Part shown: positions 19,680 to 28,226 of the stretch, piece by piece
How positions within the stretch are numbered: position 1 is the first letter of the stretch
How the letters are laid out: every line of letters begins with the position of its first letter
NCBI GenBank assembly: GCA_963724945.1
Contig: CAVRWL010000002.1
Span: forward strand, 372,001 to 436,000
DNA from: Hyphomicrobium_A sp963724945
GTDB taxonomy: Bacteria > Pseudomonadota > Alphaproteobacteria > Rhizobiales > Hyphomicrobiaceae
Direction of reading: 5' to 3'
DNA length: 64,000 nt
Translations under genes and position numbers: made by a program
The notes under the pieces: generated by a model
The model's input: the letters and a program-made list of their open reading frames with translations, nothing else
What the model was told of the DNA's origin: nothing
Databases searched by the model: none

Positions 19680-22088
19680 TCAGCTCGATAGCCTCTGACG
19701 CTCCGCCGGCGCCGACTCGAGTACCGCGGCCACCGCGTCCTCGACGTGCTCGAGCCACACGAGCTCGAGCTGCTTCTTTGTCTCTTCCCCGATGTCGTCG
19801 GCGTCCTTCTTGTTGCGCGCCGGCAAGAGCACGCGCTTCAACCCAGCGCGCGCGGCGGCGGCGAGCTTCTCCTTGATTCCGCCGACGGGCAGGACGAGAC
19901 CGCGCAAGGATATCTCGCCGGTCATGGCGGTGTCTGAGCGCACGGGCCGCTCGGTCAAGAGCGAGACGAGTGCGGTAAACATGGCGACGCCGGCGCTCGG
20001 GCCGTCCTTGGGGATGGCGCCGGCCGGCACGTGGATGTGGATGTCGCTTCTGGCGAACACCGCCTCTTCGATGCCGAGCGAGGACGCGCGGTTCTTGACG
20101 ATCGAGAGAGCCGCCTGTGCGCTCTCCTTCATCACGTCGCCGAGCTGGCCCGTCAGGATGAGCTTGCCGTTGCCTGAAACGCGCGTCGCCTCGATGAAGA
20201 GGATGTCGCCGCCGACCGGCGTCCAGGCGAGCCCCGTCGCGACGCCCGGCACGCTCGTGCGCATCGCCACCTCGTTCTCGAACGGTGCCGGCCCGAGCAC
20301 GCTCGCCAGGTCGTCCTTGCCGATGCGGATCAACCCGCTCTCGCCTTCGGCGATACGCACCGCGGCATGGCGCAAGGCCTTGCCGATCTCGCGCTCGAGA
20401 TTGCGCACACCAGCCTCGTGCGTGTAGTGGCCGATGATCTCCGCCAAGGCGTCATCCGTGATCTCGACCTGCTCGGGCTTCAGGCCATTGGCTTCGAGCT
20501 GGCGCGCGACGAGATAGCGGCGCGCGATCTTGAGCTTCTCCTCCGCCGTGTAGCCGGAAAGCTGGATGATCTCCATGCGGTCGCGCAGCGGCCCCGGGAT
20601 CTGATCCAGCACGTTGGCCGTGGTGATGAAGACGACGCGGCTCAGATCGAAAGGCACGCCCAAATAGTTGTCGCGGAAGGTGTTGTTCTGCTCCGGGTCG
20701 AGCACCTCCAGCAGAGCTGCGCGCGGATCGCCCTGGATCCCTGAGCCGAGCTTGTCGATCTCATCCAGCATCATGACGCAGTTGCGCGCGCCCGCCTTGC
20801 GGATCGCCTGCACGATGTTGCCCGGCAACGCGCCGATGTAGGTGCGCCGATGCCCGCGGATCTCGGCCTCGTCGTGCACGCCGCCGAGGCTCACGCGCAC
20901 GAACTTGCGGTTCATGGCGCGCGCGATCGATTGCCCGAGCGAGGTCTTCCCGACGCCGGGCGGGCCGACGAAGCACAATATCGGCGCCTTGCCGTGCGGC
21001 GCGAGCTTGCGCACGGCGAGGTACTCGACGATGCGCCGCTTGATCTTGTCGAGGCCGTAGTGGTCCTCATCGAGGATCTTGCGCGCAGCCGCAATATCGA
21101 TCCCCTGCTCGTCTGGCAATTTCCACGGCAGCTCGATCAGCCAATCGAGGTAGGTGCGCACCATGCCGAACTCGGGCGAGGCCTCCGGCATGCGCTCCAG
21201 CCGACGCAGCTCCTTGCGCGCGGCCTCCTCGACCTCTTTGGGCATCTGCGCCTTGGTGATCGCCTCGGAGAGCTCGGCGATGTCCTGGGCCTTGCCCTGC
21301 TCGCCCTCACCCAGCTGGCGCTGAATGGCGGCCATTTGCTCGCGCAGAAGCACCTCGCGCTGGCGCTCATCCAACGCCGCCTTGGTCTGGCGCCCGATCT
21401 CCTGCGACAGGCGCAAGACCTCGATGCGGTGCGCGAGCAGCTTGGAGACCTTGTCCATGCGCGCGGTGATGTCGATCGTCTCGAGGATCTCCTGCTTCTC
21501 CTCGGCCTTGACGTCCATGTAGGCGGTCGCAAGATCGGCGAGCGCGCCCGGCGAGCGCACACTCTGCACCGCGACGATCATCTCGGCCGGGGCCTGCGGC
21601 AGGAGCTCGAGCGCCTCGATCGTCTGCCGCTGCAGGTTCAGGAAACGCGCCTCGATCTCCGGCGTCTTCGACTCGGGCTCGGCGACGCGCTTGATGCGCG
21701 CCACCAGAAACGGCCACCCGGAGAGGAACTCGACAACCTGGAAGCGCTCATCGCCCTGGCACACGAGATGATGCGTGCCGTCGGGCGCCGTGACGTAGCG
21801 CACGACGTTGGCGACCGTGCCGACGCGGTGCATGTCGACTCCGCTGGGCTCGGCGACCTCGCGATCGCGCTGCATCAGCATGCCAACCTGGCGCTGCTCG
21901 CGCACGGCGAGTTGGGCAGCCGCGATCGAGCGCTCACGTCCGAGCGTCACCGGCATCACGACTCCGGGAAACAGCGTCATCTCGCGCACAGGAATGATGG
22001 CGATGGCGTCGGCCGGCAACGGTGGCGACGTAGTCGCCTCCCTCGCAACCACCTCTCCCTCGGGCGCTCCTCTTTCCATCTCAGCCAC
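19680..22088 (-). CDS. lon: ATP-dependent protease La (Lon)
   Basis: 802 residues: an N-terminal LON substrate domain, a AAA+ domain with Walker A GPPGVGKTSLGQS near residue 374 and Walker B MMLDEIDKLGSG, and a C-terminal protease domain with catalytic Ser in PKDGPSAGVAMFTAL (about residue 696) and Lys in GGIKEKLAAAARAG. It degrades misfolded and regulatory proteins in the cytoplasm. The start GTG 22088 overlaps the last 8 bases of hsp20, so the two are translationally coupled. It may be an accessory Lon paralogue; the rest of the genome is not visible. Confidence 0.93.
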   Translation of the reverse strand: MAEMERGAPEGEVVAREATTSPPLPADAIAIIPVREMTLFPGVVMPVTLGRERSIAAAQLAVREQRQVGMLMQRDREVAEPSGVDMHRVGTVANVVRYVTAPDGTHHLVCQGDERFQVVEFLSGWPFLVARIKRVAEPESKTPEIEARFLNLQRQTIEALELLPQAPAEMIVAVQSVRSPGALADLATAYMDVKAEEKQEILETIDITARMDKVSKLLAHRIEVLRLSQEIGRQTKAALDERQREVLLREQMAAIQRQLGEGEQGKAQDIAELSEAITKAQMPKEVEEAARKELRRLERMPEASPEFGMVRTYLDWLIELPWKLPDEQGIDIAAARKILDEDHYGLDKIKRRIVEYLAVRKLAPHGKAPILCFVGPPGVGKTSLGQSIARAMNRKFVRVSLGGVHDEAEIRGHRRTYIGALPGNIVQAIRKAGARNCVMMLDEIDKLGSGIQGDPRAALLEVLDPEQNNTFRDNYLGVPFDLSRVVFITTANVLDQIPGPLRDRMEIIQLSGYTAEEKLKIARRYLVARQLEANGLKPEQVEITDDALAEIIGHYTHEAGVRNLEREIGKALRHAAVRIAEGESGLIRIGKDDLASVLGPAPFENEVAMRTSVPGVATGLAWTPVGGDILFIEATRVSGNGKLILTGQLGDVMKESAQAALSIVKNRASSLGIEEAVFARSDIHIHVPAGAIPKDGPSAGVAMFTALVSLLTERPVRSDTAMTGEISLRGLVLPVGGIKEKLAAAARAGLKRVLLPARNKKDADDIGEETKKQLELVWLEHVEDAVAAVLESAPAERQRLSS

Positions 22089-22500
22089 GGGTCGGCTCCG
22101 CTTTTTTCAGAACAATGACGAGACAGCCGTCGGACGACGTGCGGCGGATGTCCTTGTAGCGTCCGGCGGGAAGGTGCAGACGGCGCTCGAAGCGGCCCTG
22201 CGGCAGCTCGAGGCGGTGGATAACGGCGGTCCCGAGCTCGCGCGGCAGCGTGCGTGTTCCCGCCAAGATGAGGTCGCTGCCATCGATTGCCGCCTCGACA
22301 CGGTCGGCCTTGACGCCGGGCAGCGCCACGATGACGAGCACCTCATGCTCGGTCTCGAGCACGTCGGCGGGCGGCTCCCAGGCCGGCGTTTGCTTGACCG
22401 AGCGCAAGGGCTGAAAGAGCTGGCGGTGCAGCCGGTCGGCGCGCGCCAGCACCTCGCACGCTTCCGACCACATCCACCGGTTGGGAAAATCATCCTTCAT
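22081..22500 (-). CDS. Hsp20 / alpha-crystallin family small heat-shock protein
   Basis: 139 residues with an alpha-crystallin domain from about residue 42 (WEPPADVLETEHEVLVIVAL) to the C-terminus. The core features PGVKADRVEAAIDGSDLILAG and RLELPQGRFERRLHLPAG are visible. It binds unfolding proteins as an ATP-independent chaperone. It lies directly upstream of lon with an 8-base overlap, which couples holding and degradation of damaged proteins. The C-terminal I-x-I motif is not obvious, so oligomer assembly may differ. The start is ATG 22500. Confidence 0.88.
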   Translation of the reverse strand: MKDDFPNRWMWSEACEVLARADRLHRQLFQPLRSVKQTPAWEPPADVLETEHEVLVIVALPGVKADRVEAAIDGSDLILAGTRTLPRELGTAVIHRLELPQGRFERRLHLPAGRYKDIRRTSSDGCLVIVLKKAEPTRG

Positions 22501-22543
22501 TCAACTGACCTTGATTCAAGAGACCCTGCGCTTGGCATCAGCC

Positions 22544-22559
22544 GCCCCTGCCTAGGGGC
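22544..22559 (-). promoter_or_regulatory. Short perfect hairpin upstream of hsp20
   Basis: GCCCCT and AGGGGC form a six-base perfect stem around a four-base loop, about 45 bases upstream of the hsp20 ATG. It would lie in the leader if transcription starts upstream of it. No U-tract follows, so it is not a terminator. A heat-responsive RNA element is possible but cannot be claimed from this alone. Confidence 0.25.
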
Positions 22560-22662
22560 ATGATACATAGTAGCGAGTAAACGGAAGTCCAATTACCGCC
22601 GCTCAAGGATTCTCCCGCGTCAAGCCGTTGAGCGCGCCGCGCTTGCAGCGTCGGCCGCGTGC

Positions 22663-23229
22663 TTACGCGACGTGGTGCTTCCCGAGCGGGCGCACAAGCG
22701 TCGCCTGCGGGCCCTTATCGCCCGCTGCCTCGGAAAAGCGCACCTCTTGGCCCGCTTCGAGGTCATCGAACTTGTCCGCCTCGACGCTGTTGCGATGGAA
22801 ATAGATCTCGCGGCCGTCGGCCGAGGTGATGAAGCCGTGATCCGCACCGGGGTGCAGCGAGGCGATGGTCCCGTGCGGCGCGCTCTCATGCGCCTTCGTC
22901 TGCCCCTGTCGCTCGCGCACGAGATCCTGCAGCTGGTGGCGTGCGGCCTTGAACGCGTCGCGGATTGTCACGTAGGCATCCTCGTGCACTCCCGTGACGG
23001 CGGGATTGCGGTTGATCACGATGTCGGCAGCATCCGGCACCGCGAGATGAATGCGCACTGCATACGTATCGCCCGTGTGGTGGCGGTGCTGGGGCTTGCA
23101 GAGGACGACGCGGGCCGACGTTATGCGCCCGTAGAACTCCTCGAACTTCTCAACCTCTTCGCGGATGCGCCGCTCGATCGGATCGGAATGGGGTATGTGC
23201 TCGAAGGCGATTTGCAGTGGAACCTGCAT
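22663..23229 (-). CDS. Ribosome hibernation-factor (RaiA/HPF-like) domain fused to a cold-shock domain
   Basis: 188 residues from ATG 23229, chosen because AGGAG lies 9 bases upstream. The N-terminal part (MQVPLQIAFEHIPHSDPIE, then VRIHLAVPDAADIVINRNP and DAYVTIRDAFKAARHQLQDL) follows the sigma-54 modulation/S30AE fold that binds the ribosome. The C-terminal 65 residues are a cold-shock domain: HGTIASLHPGADHGFITSADG and EIYFHRNSV correspond to the GxIKxFNxxKGFGFI and VFxHxS RNA-binding motifs, with some core aromatics altered. It probably acts on ribosomes or RNA under stress; it neighbours hsp20 and lon on the same strand. Confidence 0.8.
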   Translation of the reverse strand: MQVPLQIAFEHIPHSDPIERRIREEVEKFEEFYGRITSARVVLCKPQHRHHTGDTYAVRIHLAVPDAADIVINRNPAVTGVHEDAYVTIRDAFKAARHQLQDLVRERQGQTKAHESAPHGTIASLHPGADHGFITSADGREIYFHRNSVEADKFDDLEAGQEVRFSEAAGDKGPQATLVRPLGKHHVA

Positions 23230-23625
23230 GGGGCGCGCTCCTGTGCTTTTCTTTGCGGGATCGACCTTACCGGCCGGCCCGCATGCTGGGCCCACCCGCA
23301 AGATCGCGGATCATCGTTTTCCGCCACGTAACAAGGACCAGGCTTGAGGACTTCGCCGACTGTGCGACGAAGTGTCGATTTTTGTGCAATTGCACGCGGA
23401 ATTGCGGGTGCGCAGCGCGCTTCGTGATTGGCTAACCAATTGGGATAGCTTGCATTTGTGCGGAATTCTTATGAGAAACTCCTTGTTATTTTCATGTCCA
23501 GACCCCATATCGGGCCGAGACGTTCCGTGATCGTGATCGTGCATGCGCAAGCGCGCGATCGAGCTGGCTGCCTCCAAACATTTGTGAGCGATCTGCTGCG
23601 AACGCCTGAAGCTGGGGCTTCGTTC
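23230..23625. other. Intergenic region between HPF-cold-shock gene and zinc-ribbon gene
   Basis: About 395 bases separating divergent genes; it must include both promoters. Composition is noticeably more AT-rich around 23380-23500. The downstream reading frame is open upstream to 23458, but residues there look unconserved and basic, so I treat it as leader. No clear promoter hexamers or terminator are visible. Confidence 0.4.
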
Positions 23626-23931
23626 ATGTCCCTCCTTTCGAGGGGAGGGGAGCGAAGGCCCGTCGAATTAGCAAGAAAGACGACCGAATTGGCGACGGAC
23701 GACGTGAGCATCTTGAAGGAAAACGCCGAGACTTTTGCGGAATGCTGTGGCACGCCCGATGGGGAGCGCTGCGGGTCGCGCGAGGACGAGCGCGAGACGC
23801 CGCGCGCCGACGAGGCGAAGATCCGCAACTGTCTTGTCTGCAAGTCGCCCTTTCCGAGCGCCTGGGCGGGCGAGCGCGTGTGCCGGCGGTGCAAATCGAC
23901 CTCCGCCTGGCGCGGCGGGGCGTTGGGCTAA
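23626..23931 (+). CDS. Small C-terminal zinc-ribbon protein, function unknown
   Basis: About 101 residues from ATG 23626 (an in-frame start at 23458 is also possible). The C-terminus has the four-cysteine pattern NCLVCKSPFPSAWAGERVC-x-x-C (last pair CRRC), a treble-clef or ribbon zinc site, followed by KSTSAWRGG. The N-terminal half is charged and low complexity. I have seen such RRCKSTSAWR-type tails only as uncharacterised alphaproteobacterial proteins, so a nucleic-acid-binding role is only a guess. It is on plus, upstream of the DUF4167-like gene. Confidence 0.5.
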   Translation: MSLLSRGGERRPVELARKTTELATDDVSILKENAETFAECCGTPDGERCGSREDERETPRADEAKIRNCLVCKSPFPSAWAGERVCRRCKSTSAWRGGALG

Positions 23932-24090
23932 TGGGCGCAGCGTGTGGAGCGAACACGAGGATCCGCTGCAAGAACTTATCGCAAACCTTAAGCGTTCCAT
24001 CCCCGGCTGGCGTCCGCGCGCGGCGCGGCGCGCCCGGCCGTTTATCCAACAGGACAACAATTGACCAATTCACCCAGTAAAGGGGGAGCA

Positions 24091-24399
24091 ATGCCAAACG
24101 ACAAAAGGAACAAAGCGGCCCATCGGAGCGCGCGGGGCGGCCGGCAGTTTTCCGCAGGCAAGCCGTCGCGACCTACTCAGTCGGCGTCGTCAAGTGCCAA
24201 TACGGTTGCCCAGGCCAAGCGCAGCTATGAGCGCTACATCGCGCTCGCCCGCGATGCCGCCTCGGCCGGCGACGCCATCGAGAGCGAGAACTACTACCAG
24301 CACGCGGAGCACTATCTGAGGACGATGAGGGAGCATGCCGAGGGGCGCAGCGCGGGCGATGAAAGATCTGCCTTTAGCAAGGGTGTACCAGCTTCTTGA
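24091..24399 (+). CDS. Small DUF4167-like basic protein
   Basis: 102 residues from ATG 24091, supported by AGGGGGA about 5 bases upstream. The N-terminus is basic and low complexity. Residues 35-75 (AQAKRSYERYIALARDA, then SAGDAIESENYYQHAEHYL) match the short helical motif of DUF4167, an alphaproteobacterial family with a basic RNA-binding-like N-terminus. Function is unknown. The 3' end overlaps the next gene start by 41 bases in another frame, which suggests coupling with the flavin reductase or a frame error near the end. Confidence 0.65.
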   Translation: MPNDKRNKAAHRSARGGRQFSAGKPSRPTQSASSSANTVAQAKRSYERYIALARDAASAGDAIESENYYQHAEHYLRTMREHAEGRSAGDERSAFSKGVPAS

Positions 24400-24889
24400 G
24401 CCGGGGCCGGTGGTGCTGCTGGCGACGGCGCACAAGGGCCGCGTCAACGTGATGACGATGTCCTGGCAGACTATGCTCGACTTCGAGCCGCCTCTCGTTG
24501 CCTGTGTCGTATCGAACGCCAACTTCAGCTTCGCGGCGCTCAAGGCCACCAAGGAGTGCGTGATCGGCATTCCTGCCGTGGAGATTGCCTCGAAGGTGGT
24601 CGAGGTGGGCAACTCATCGGGGCGCAGCGTCGATAAGTTTGCGGCCTTCGGGCTCACGAGCAAGCCGGCAAAGCACGTCGCAGCGCCGCTCCTGACGCAA
24701 TGTTTCGCCAATCTCGAATGCAAGGTGGTCGATACCCGCCTCGTCAACAAATACAACCTGTTCGTGCTCGAGGTCCTCAAAGCCTGGAGCGACCCAGCAC
24801 AGAAGGCGCCCAAGACCATTCATCATCACGGCTACGGCACGTTCGTCGTAGATGGCGAGACGATTAAGCTCAAATCGCGGATGCGCTAG
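24359..24889 (+). CDS. Flavin reductase family protein (FMN-binding split barrel)
   Basis: 176 residues from ATG 24359 (MKDLPLARVYQLLEPGPVV). The flavin-reductase-like fold is indicated by PVVLLATAHKGRVNVMTMSW, LVACVVSNANFSFAALKATKECVIG (here two adjacent stretches) and a conserved C-terminal HHHGYGTFVV. Members reduce FMN with NAD(P)H for partner oxygenases or act alone on quinones or metals. No partner oxygenase gene is visible. The downstream gene is 78 bases away and belongs to the accessory cassette. Confidence 0.8.
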   Translation: MKDLPLARVYQLLEPGPVVLLATAHKGRVNVMTMSWQTMLDFEPPLVACVVSNANFSFAALKATKECVIGIPAVEIASKVVEVGNSSGRSVDKFAAFGLTSKPAKHVAAPLLTQCFANLECKVVDTRLVNKYNLFVLEVLKAWSDPAQKAPKTIHHHGYGTFVVDGETIKLKSRMR

Positions 24890-24967
24890 CAAGGTCACGA
24901 GCCGCGGCACTTGACTGGCGGCCGGGCCAAAGGTTTATCCGTGGCACCGCATCAAGAGGTCGTCTCA

Positions 24968-25956
24968 ATGCTCGTTGAGCCGCTCGCACTTTCTCTTAGC
25001 TCAGACCTCAAGTGTACCGATAACTTTGACGACAGACAGTTCGAGATGGACAATCGGAACGGCCAGCGTGTGATTGGGGATTGGCTCGTGCATTGCGCCG
25101 ATCCGCTCGGGCCGCGGACGCCGCCACCGCAGAGGCCCCTGTCGCCGCAGGAAGCGTGGGAACTTGTCGTACAGGCCGATATGCACGGCGTGCTTCCCGG
25201 GCTGCTGAAGCACTTTTCGCCTTTCAGGGATGAGACGTTTGCCGAGGCAAAGGCAGAGGCCTTGGCCCGATATCGTTCGGCGCTCGCCTTTTCCCTGATG
25301 CTGCGCGCGCAAGCCAATTCCATCATGACCGCTGCAAGAGGCTTGCAGTTCGCGGTGGTAAAGGGCCCAACGTTTTCCGCGCTCTCTATCCGGAGCCCAG
25401 TATGCGCACTTTCAGCGATCTCGACCTGCTCGTCGCTCCCGAAGCGGAACCTCGGCTTGCGCGGGTGCTGGACGAGGTGGGTTTTGCGCCCGCCACTTAT
25501 GAGCAAGATCCGATCCGGCGGGAGTGGAGGTGGCATCACCGCGACAATGACGCGCTCATGATCGAGGTGCACACCAACCTCGTGCACCACCCGCATCTGC
25601 GGGAGGCGATGTCGATGACTTTTGCGGACCTTGCAGGGATCGCTAGCACGCCGCCGGCGCTGCTCGCAGTCGCCACCCTGCACGGCGCGCTGCACCGCTT
25701 CGAGCGGCTGCGCCACGCCGTAGACATCTGCCAAGCGGCGCGCCTCATCGGCAGCGCCGAGGAAGAGAACCGGTTCGCGCAGTTGATCGAAAGAACCCGC
25801 ACCCGGTTGGGCGCCATCGTCGGGCTCGACCTGGCCTACCGGCTGTTCGCCGAGCCGCGCTGCCGCGACCTCGCGCATGGGCTCGGGAAGCTCGTTACAC
25901 AGGGCTATCCCGCCTGCTACTCAGCCGTTCGTCGTCGCGTCTACTATCGGCGGTAA
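24968..25956 (+). CDS. Nucleotidyltransferase family protein (PF14907-type; one frameshift)
   Basis: About 329 residues. Start ATG 24968 with AAGAGG about 9 bases upstream. The nucleotidyltransferase signature is split by a frame break: AVVKGPTFS before, then ALYPEPSMRTFSDLDLLVA after. Restoring one missing C near 25377 joins them, giving the K-G and D-x-D residues expected of the family. Later motifs IEVHTNLVHHPHL and LHGALHRFERLRHAVDI also fit. Members occur beside PqqD-like and HprK-like genes, as here, in cassettes thought to modify a peptide or protein. The transferred nucleotide and target are unknown. PqqD follows on the same strand after about 120 bases. Confidence 0.75.
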
Positions 25957-26072
25957 CCAATTCAAAGGGTCGTGGCGCCGGCAGGCCTTCCGCCTGCTGA
26001 ACGCAGTAAAGTCTGTTGAGGTAACCTATTATACCGCCAAGCAAAACAACGCTTGGCGGGTCAAGGCGAAGG

Positions 26073-26360
26073 TTGGTAGTGTCACCAACGGTCATCCCGA
26101 AGCAGGCATTCGGGTTTTACATTGAGGAGCTCGATGGCGAGAATCTGCTCTACAGGCTGGGGGTGCACAAGGCGATCCACCTCAACGAGACCGCGACGTT
26201 GATCTGGAAGCTGTGCGACGGCAGCCGCACCATGCAAGAGATCATGGACCTACTGAAAGGCGAATATCCGGACGCCAAGTTCCGTGGAAGGTGACGACGT
26301 GAGGCGGTTGAGCTCCTCGTCCGGGAGGGTGCGCTGCTGGAGGTGACCCACACGGCCTAA
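26073..26360 (+). CDS. PqqD-family peptide-chaperone-like protein (interrupted by an in-frame TGA)
   Basis: About 90 residues. TTG 26073 or GTG 26079 starts; the body (FGFYIEELDGENLLYRL, then NETATLIWKLCDG and MQEIMDLLKGEYPDA) is a PqqD/RRE winged-helix fold that in other systems binds a precursor peptide and presents it to a modifying enzyme. TGA at 26292 interrupts the gene, but EAVELLVREGALLEV downstream is the conserved final helix, so two compensating indels near 26284 and 26305 are likely. Its stop TAA (26358-26360) overlaps the stop of the opposing kinase gene. A neighbouring HprK-like kinase and nucleotidyltransferase recall the HPr-rel-A type cassettes. Confidence 0.7.
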
Positions 26361-28216
26361 TTGCGGGTGAGCTCGCGCTCGATCTGCGAGAGGATTGTCT
26401 CGGCGACTCGTGTTAGTAACTCGCGAAAGTGCGCCTCGAGCTCCGCGGTCGGCAAACCGAGTTCGCGGAAGCCGATCACGTAATTGCGCACCCGGTCTTC
26501 CCAAACATTGTTGTAGGGGATGCCCATGGGCCGGTCGAAGCGATGCACCCAGCGCAGGAACGGCAGACAAAGCGTGCGGCCGCCGTGCTGGCGAAACTTC
26601 TCATGGATATAGCCCTCCTCGCCGCCGAAGCCGCGAAACTGCGGGTTAAAGCCGGGCCAGGCGGCCCGCCGCATGCGAAAAGGCCCGTTCCCTGCATCGG
26701 ATTTCGAACGGGAGGAGCATCCGCGTCCAGACCCGCTGATCCGTCTCCCAATAGCCGTACATGCCTCCCCGCCAGGCCGGATGGAAGTGGGTTGAGAGGG
26801 TGGCGAGGTCGTCGTAGAGGAGCGGTCCTTGCAGCGGCCGGCGTATCGGGGTGCGCCTCGAAGTAGGCGATGAGGCGCTTCAAGGCTCCCGGCACAACGA
26901 ACACGTGGCAGTCCATGCCAGCACGAACTCCCCGCTCGCCTCGGCCAATACGAGGTTTTTCACGGCTGTGCCGGAGTAGGAGTTGAAGGGGATGTAGCGG
27001 TAGTTCGGCGTGCTCTCCTCGAGCGCCTGAGCGACTGGGCGCAGGGGCCGTCCGGGTGGTTGCGGACCACAAGGATTTCGGCCTCTTCGAGAATCTCGGG
27101 GTGATAGAGCCTCAAGGCCTGCACAGAGAAATAAACGCCGTCGTAGTCGTCGTAGGTCGCCATGCCGATTGTGAGCTTTCTCGGTTCGCGGCGAGGCGTC
27201 GCTGCCGGTATTGGGTATTTCTTTTCAGGGATCTGTGCTGGCTCGGCCTCGGCCGGTGCTGCGACCGGGGCGGCCGATTCTGCTTGGCGTGCGAACAGCG
27301 ACAAGAAGCGCCGGCCCTCAGCTGCATCGAGGCGATCTTCCAGCAGGAGGCGCATCAGCACATCCGCCGTGCCCTGCAACTGATCGAAATCTCCATAGCG
27401 CAGGATCAGCCCCGGCGCCTGGCGCCCAAGGTTTGCAAGGGCGCCGAAGCCGCCGTCGGGAAGGTTGCGCGCGTTGAGGTTGTTGCCAACCAGTCGCAAC
27501 GCGGTTTGCGCAGCGCTTAACGGCTCGACGTGCAATTCCGAACCGGCCGCAAACTCGGGGAAGACAATCAGGTCGCAGGGATGGGGCTTCGATTCCATGG
27601 GCCTGACGAAATCGGGACGGAGCATGACGTGATCCCCCCCGGGCACCGACCTCGCGCCGCGATAAGACGCGAGCGCCTCGACCTTGCTGGCGGCGCCAGG
27701 CTTCAAGACCAAGGCCCGCGGCAGCCCTAGGATCGTCGCCGTCTCAGCGAAGTAGAGCGCGATCTCGTCGGTCAGGTAGTCGAAGTTGTTGGCAATGAGC
27801 CAGGCAACCAGTGAGGACTTGCCCGCCCCTGTCGCGCCGACGATCAGGGCGGCACGGCCCTTGTAGGCGACGGCGCCCGCATGCAAGGCAACCGCGCTCG
27901 TCAGGTCTTTGATGAGACCGCGAACGACGACATCCATGACGAACGTTGGCAGGTCGCCCCGGGTCAGGTCGGCGACCAGCTGGTCTCCCTCAGCGTTGAT
28001 CGTGAACCGGCCATCCGCGGCCTGCTCGACAACGATGGAGGAGCTCGATGGTGCGCGCGCCGCGATGCTGTCGCGATAGATGAACTCGATGTCGGCCGCA
28101 ACGCAGTGCGGATAGCGCAATTCCACAGCCTGGTCGTGCAACGAGACCAACGTCGCGTTCGATCCCGTTCCGCCGCCACCTGCTGCCGCTGCCAACACCC
28201 GGCCCGACGCGCTCAC
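26357..28216 (-). CDS. HprK-like kinase fused to a GT2 glycosyltransferase domain (GT part frameshifted)
   Basis: GTG 28216 start, 10 bases after the repeat-protein stop, with AGGTAGG overlapping that stop. Residues 1-315 resemble HprK-related kinases: HAGAVAYKGRAALIVGATG with Walker A GATGAGKSS near residue 126-134 and LTDEIALY in place of the HprK acidic loop. An Ala/Pro-rich linker (about 318-342) leads, in the same open frame, to a GT2 domain (LTIGMATYDDYDGVYFSVQA). The rest of the GT domain (NYRYIPFNSYSGTAVKNLV, AMDCHVFVVPGALKRLI, GPLLYDDLATLSTHFHP, FRGFGGEEGYIHEKFRQHGG) is spread over frames, with breaks near 27040, 26920, 26850, 26705 and 26670. Either local sequence errors or a decaying GT domain. 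Confidence 0.75.
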
Positions 28217-28226
28217 TTTGGCCTAC

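Noticed and set aside
20850..22118. 422-codon plus-strand open frame opposite lon
   Set aside because: The minus-strand Lon has full conserved domains; the opposite frame shows only the Arg/Leu/Gly-rich pattern of GC-rich shadow frames.
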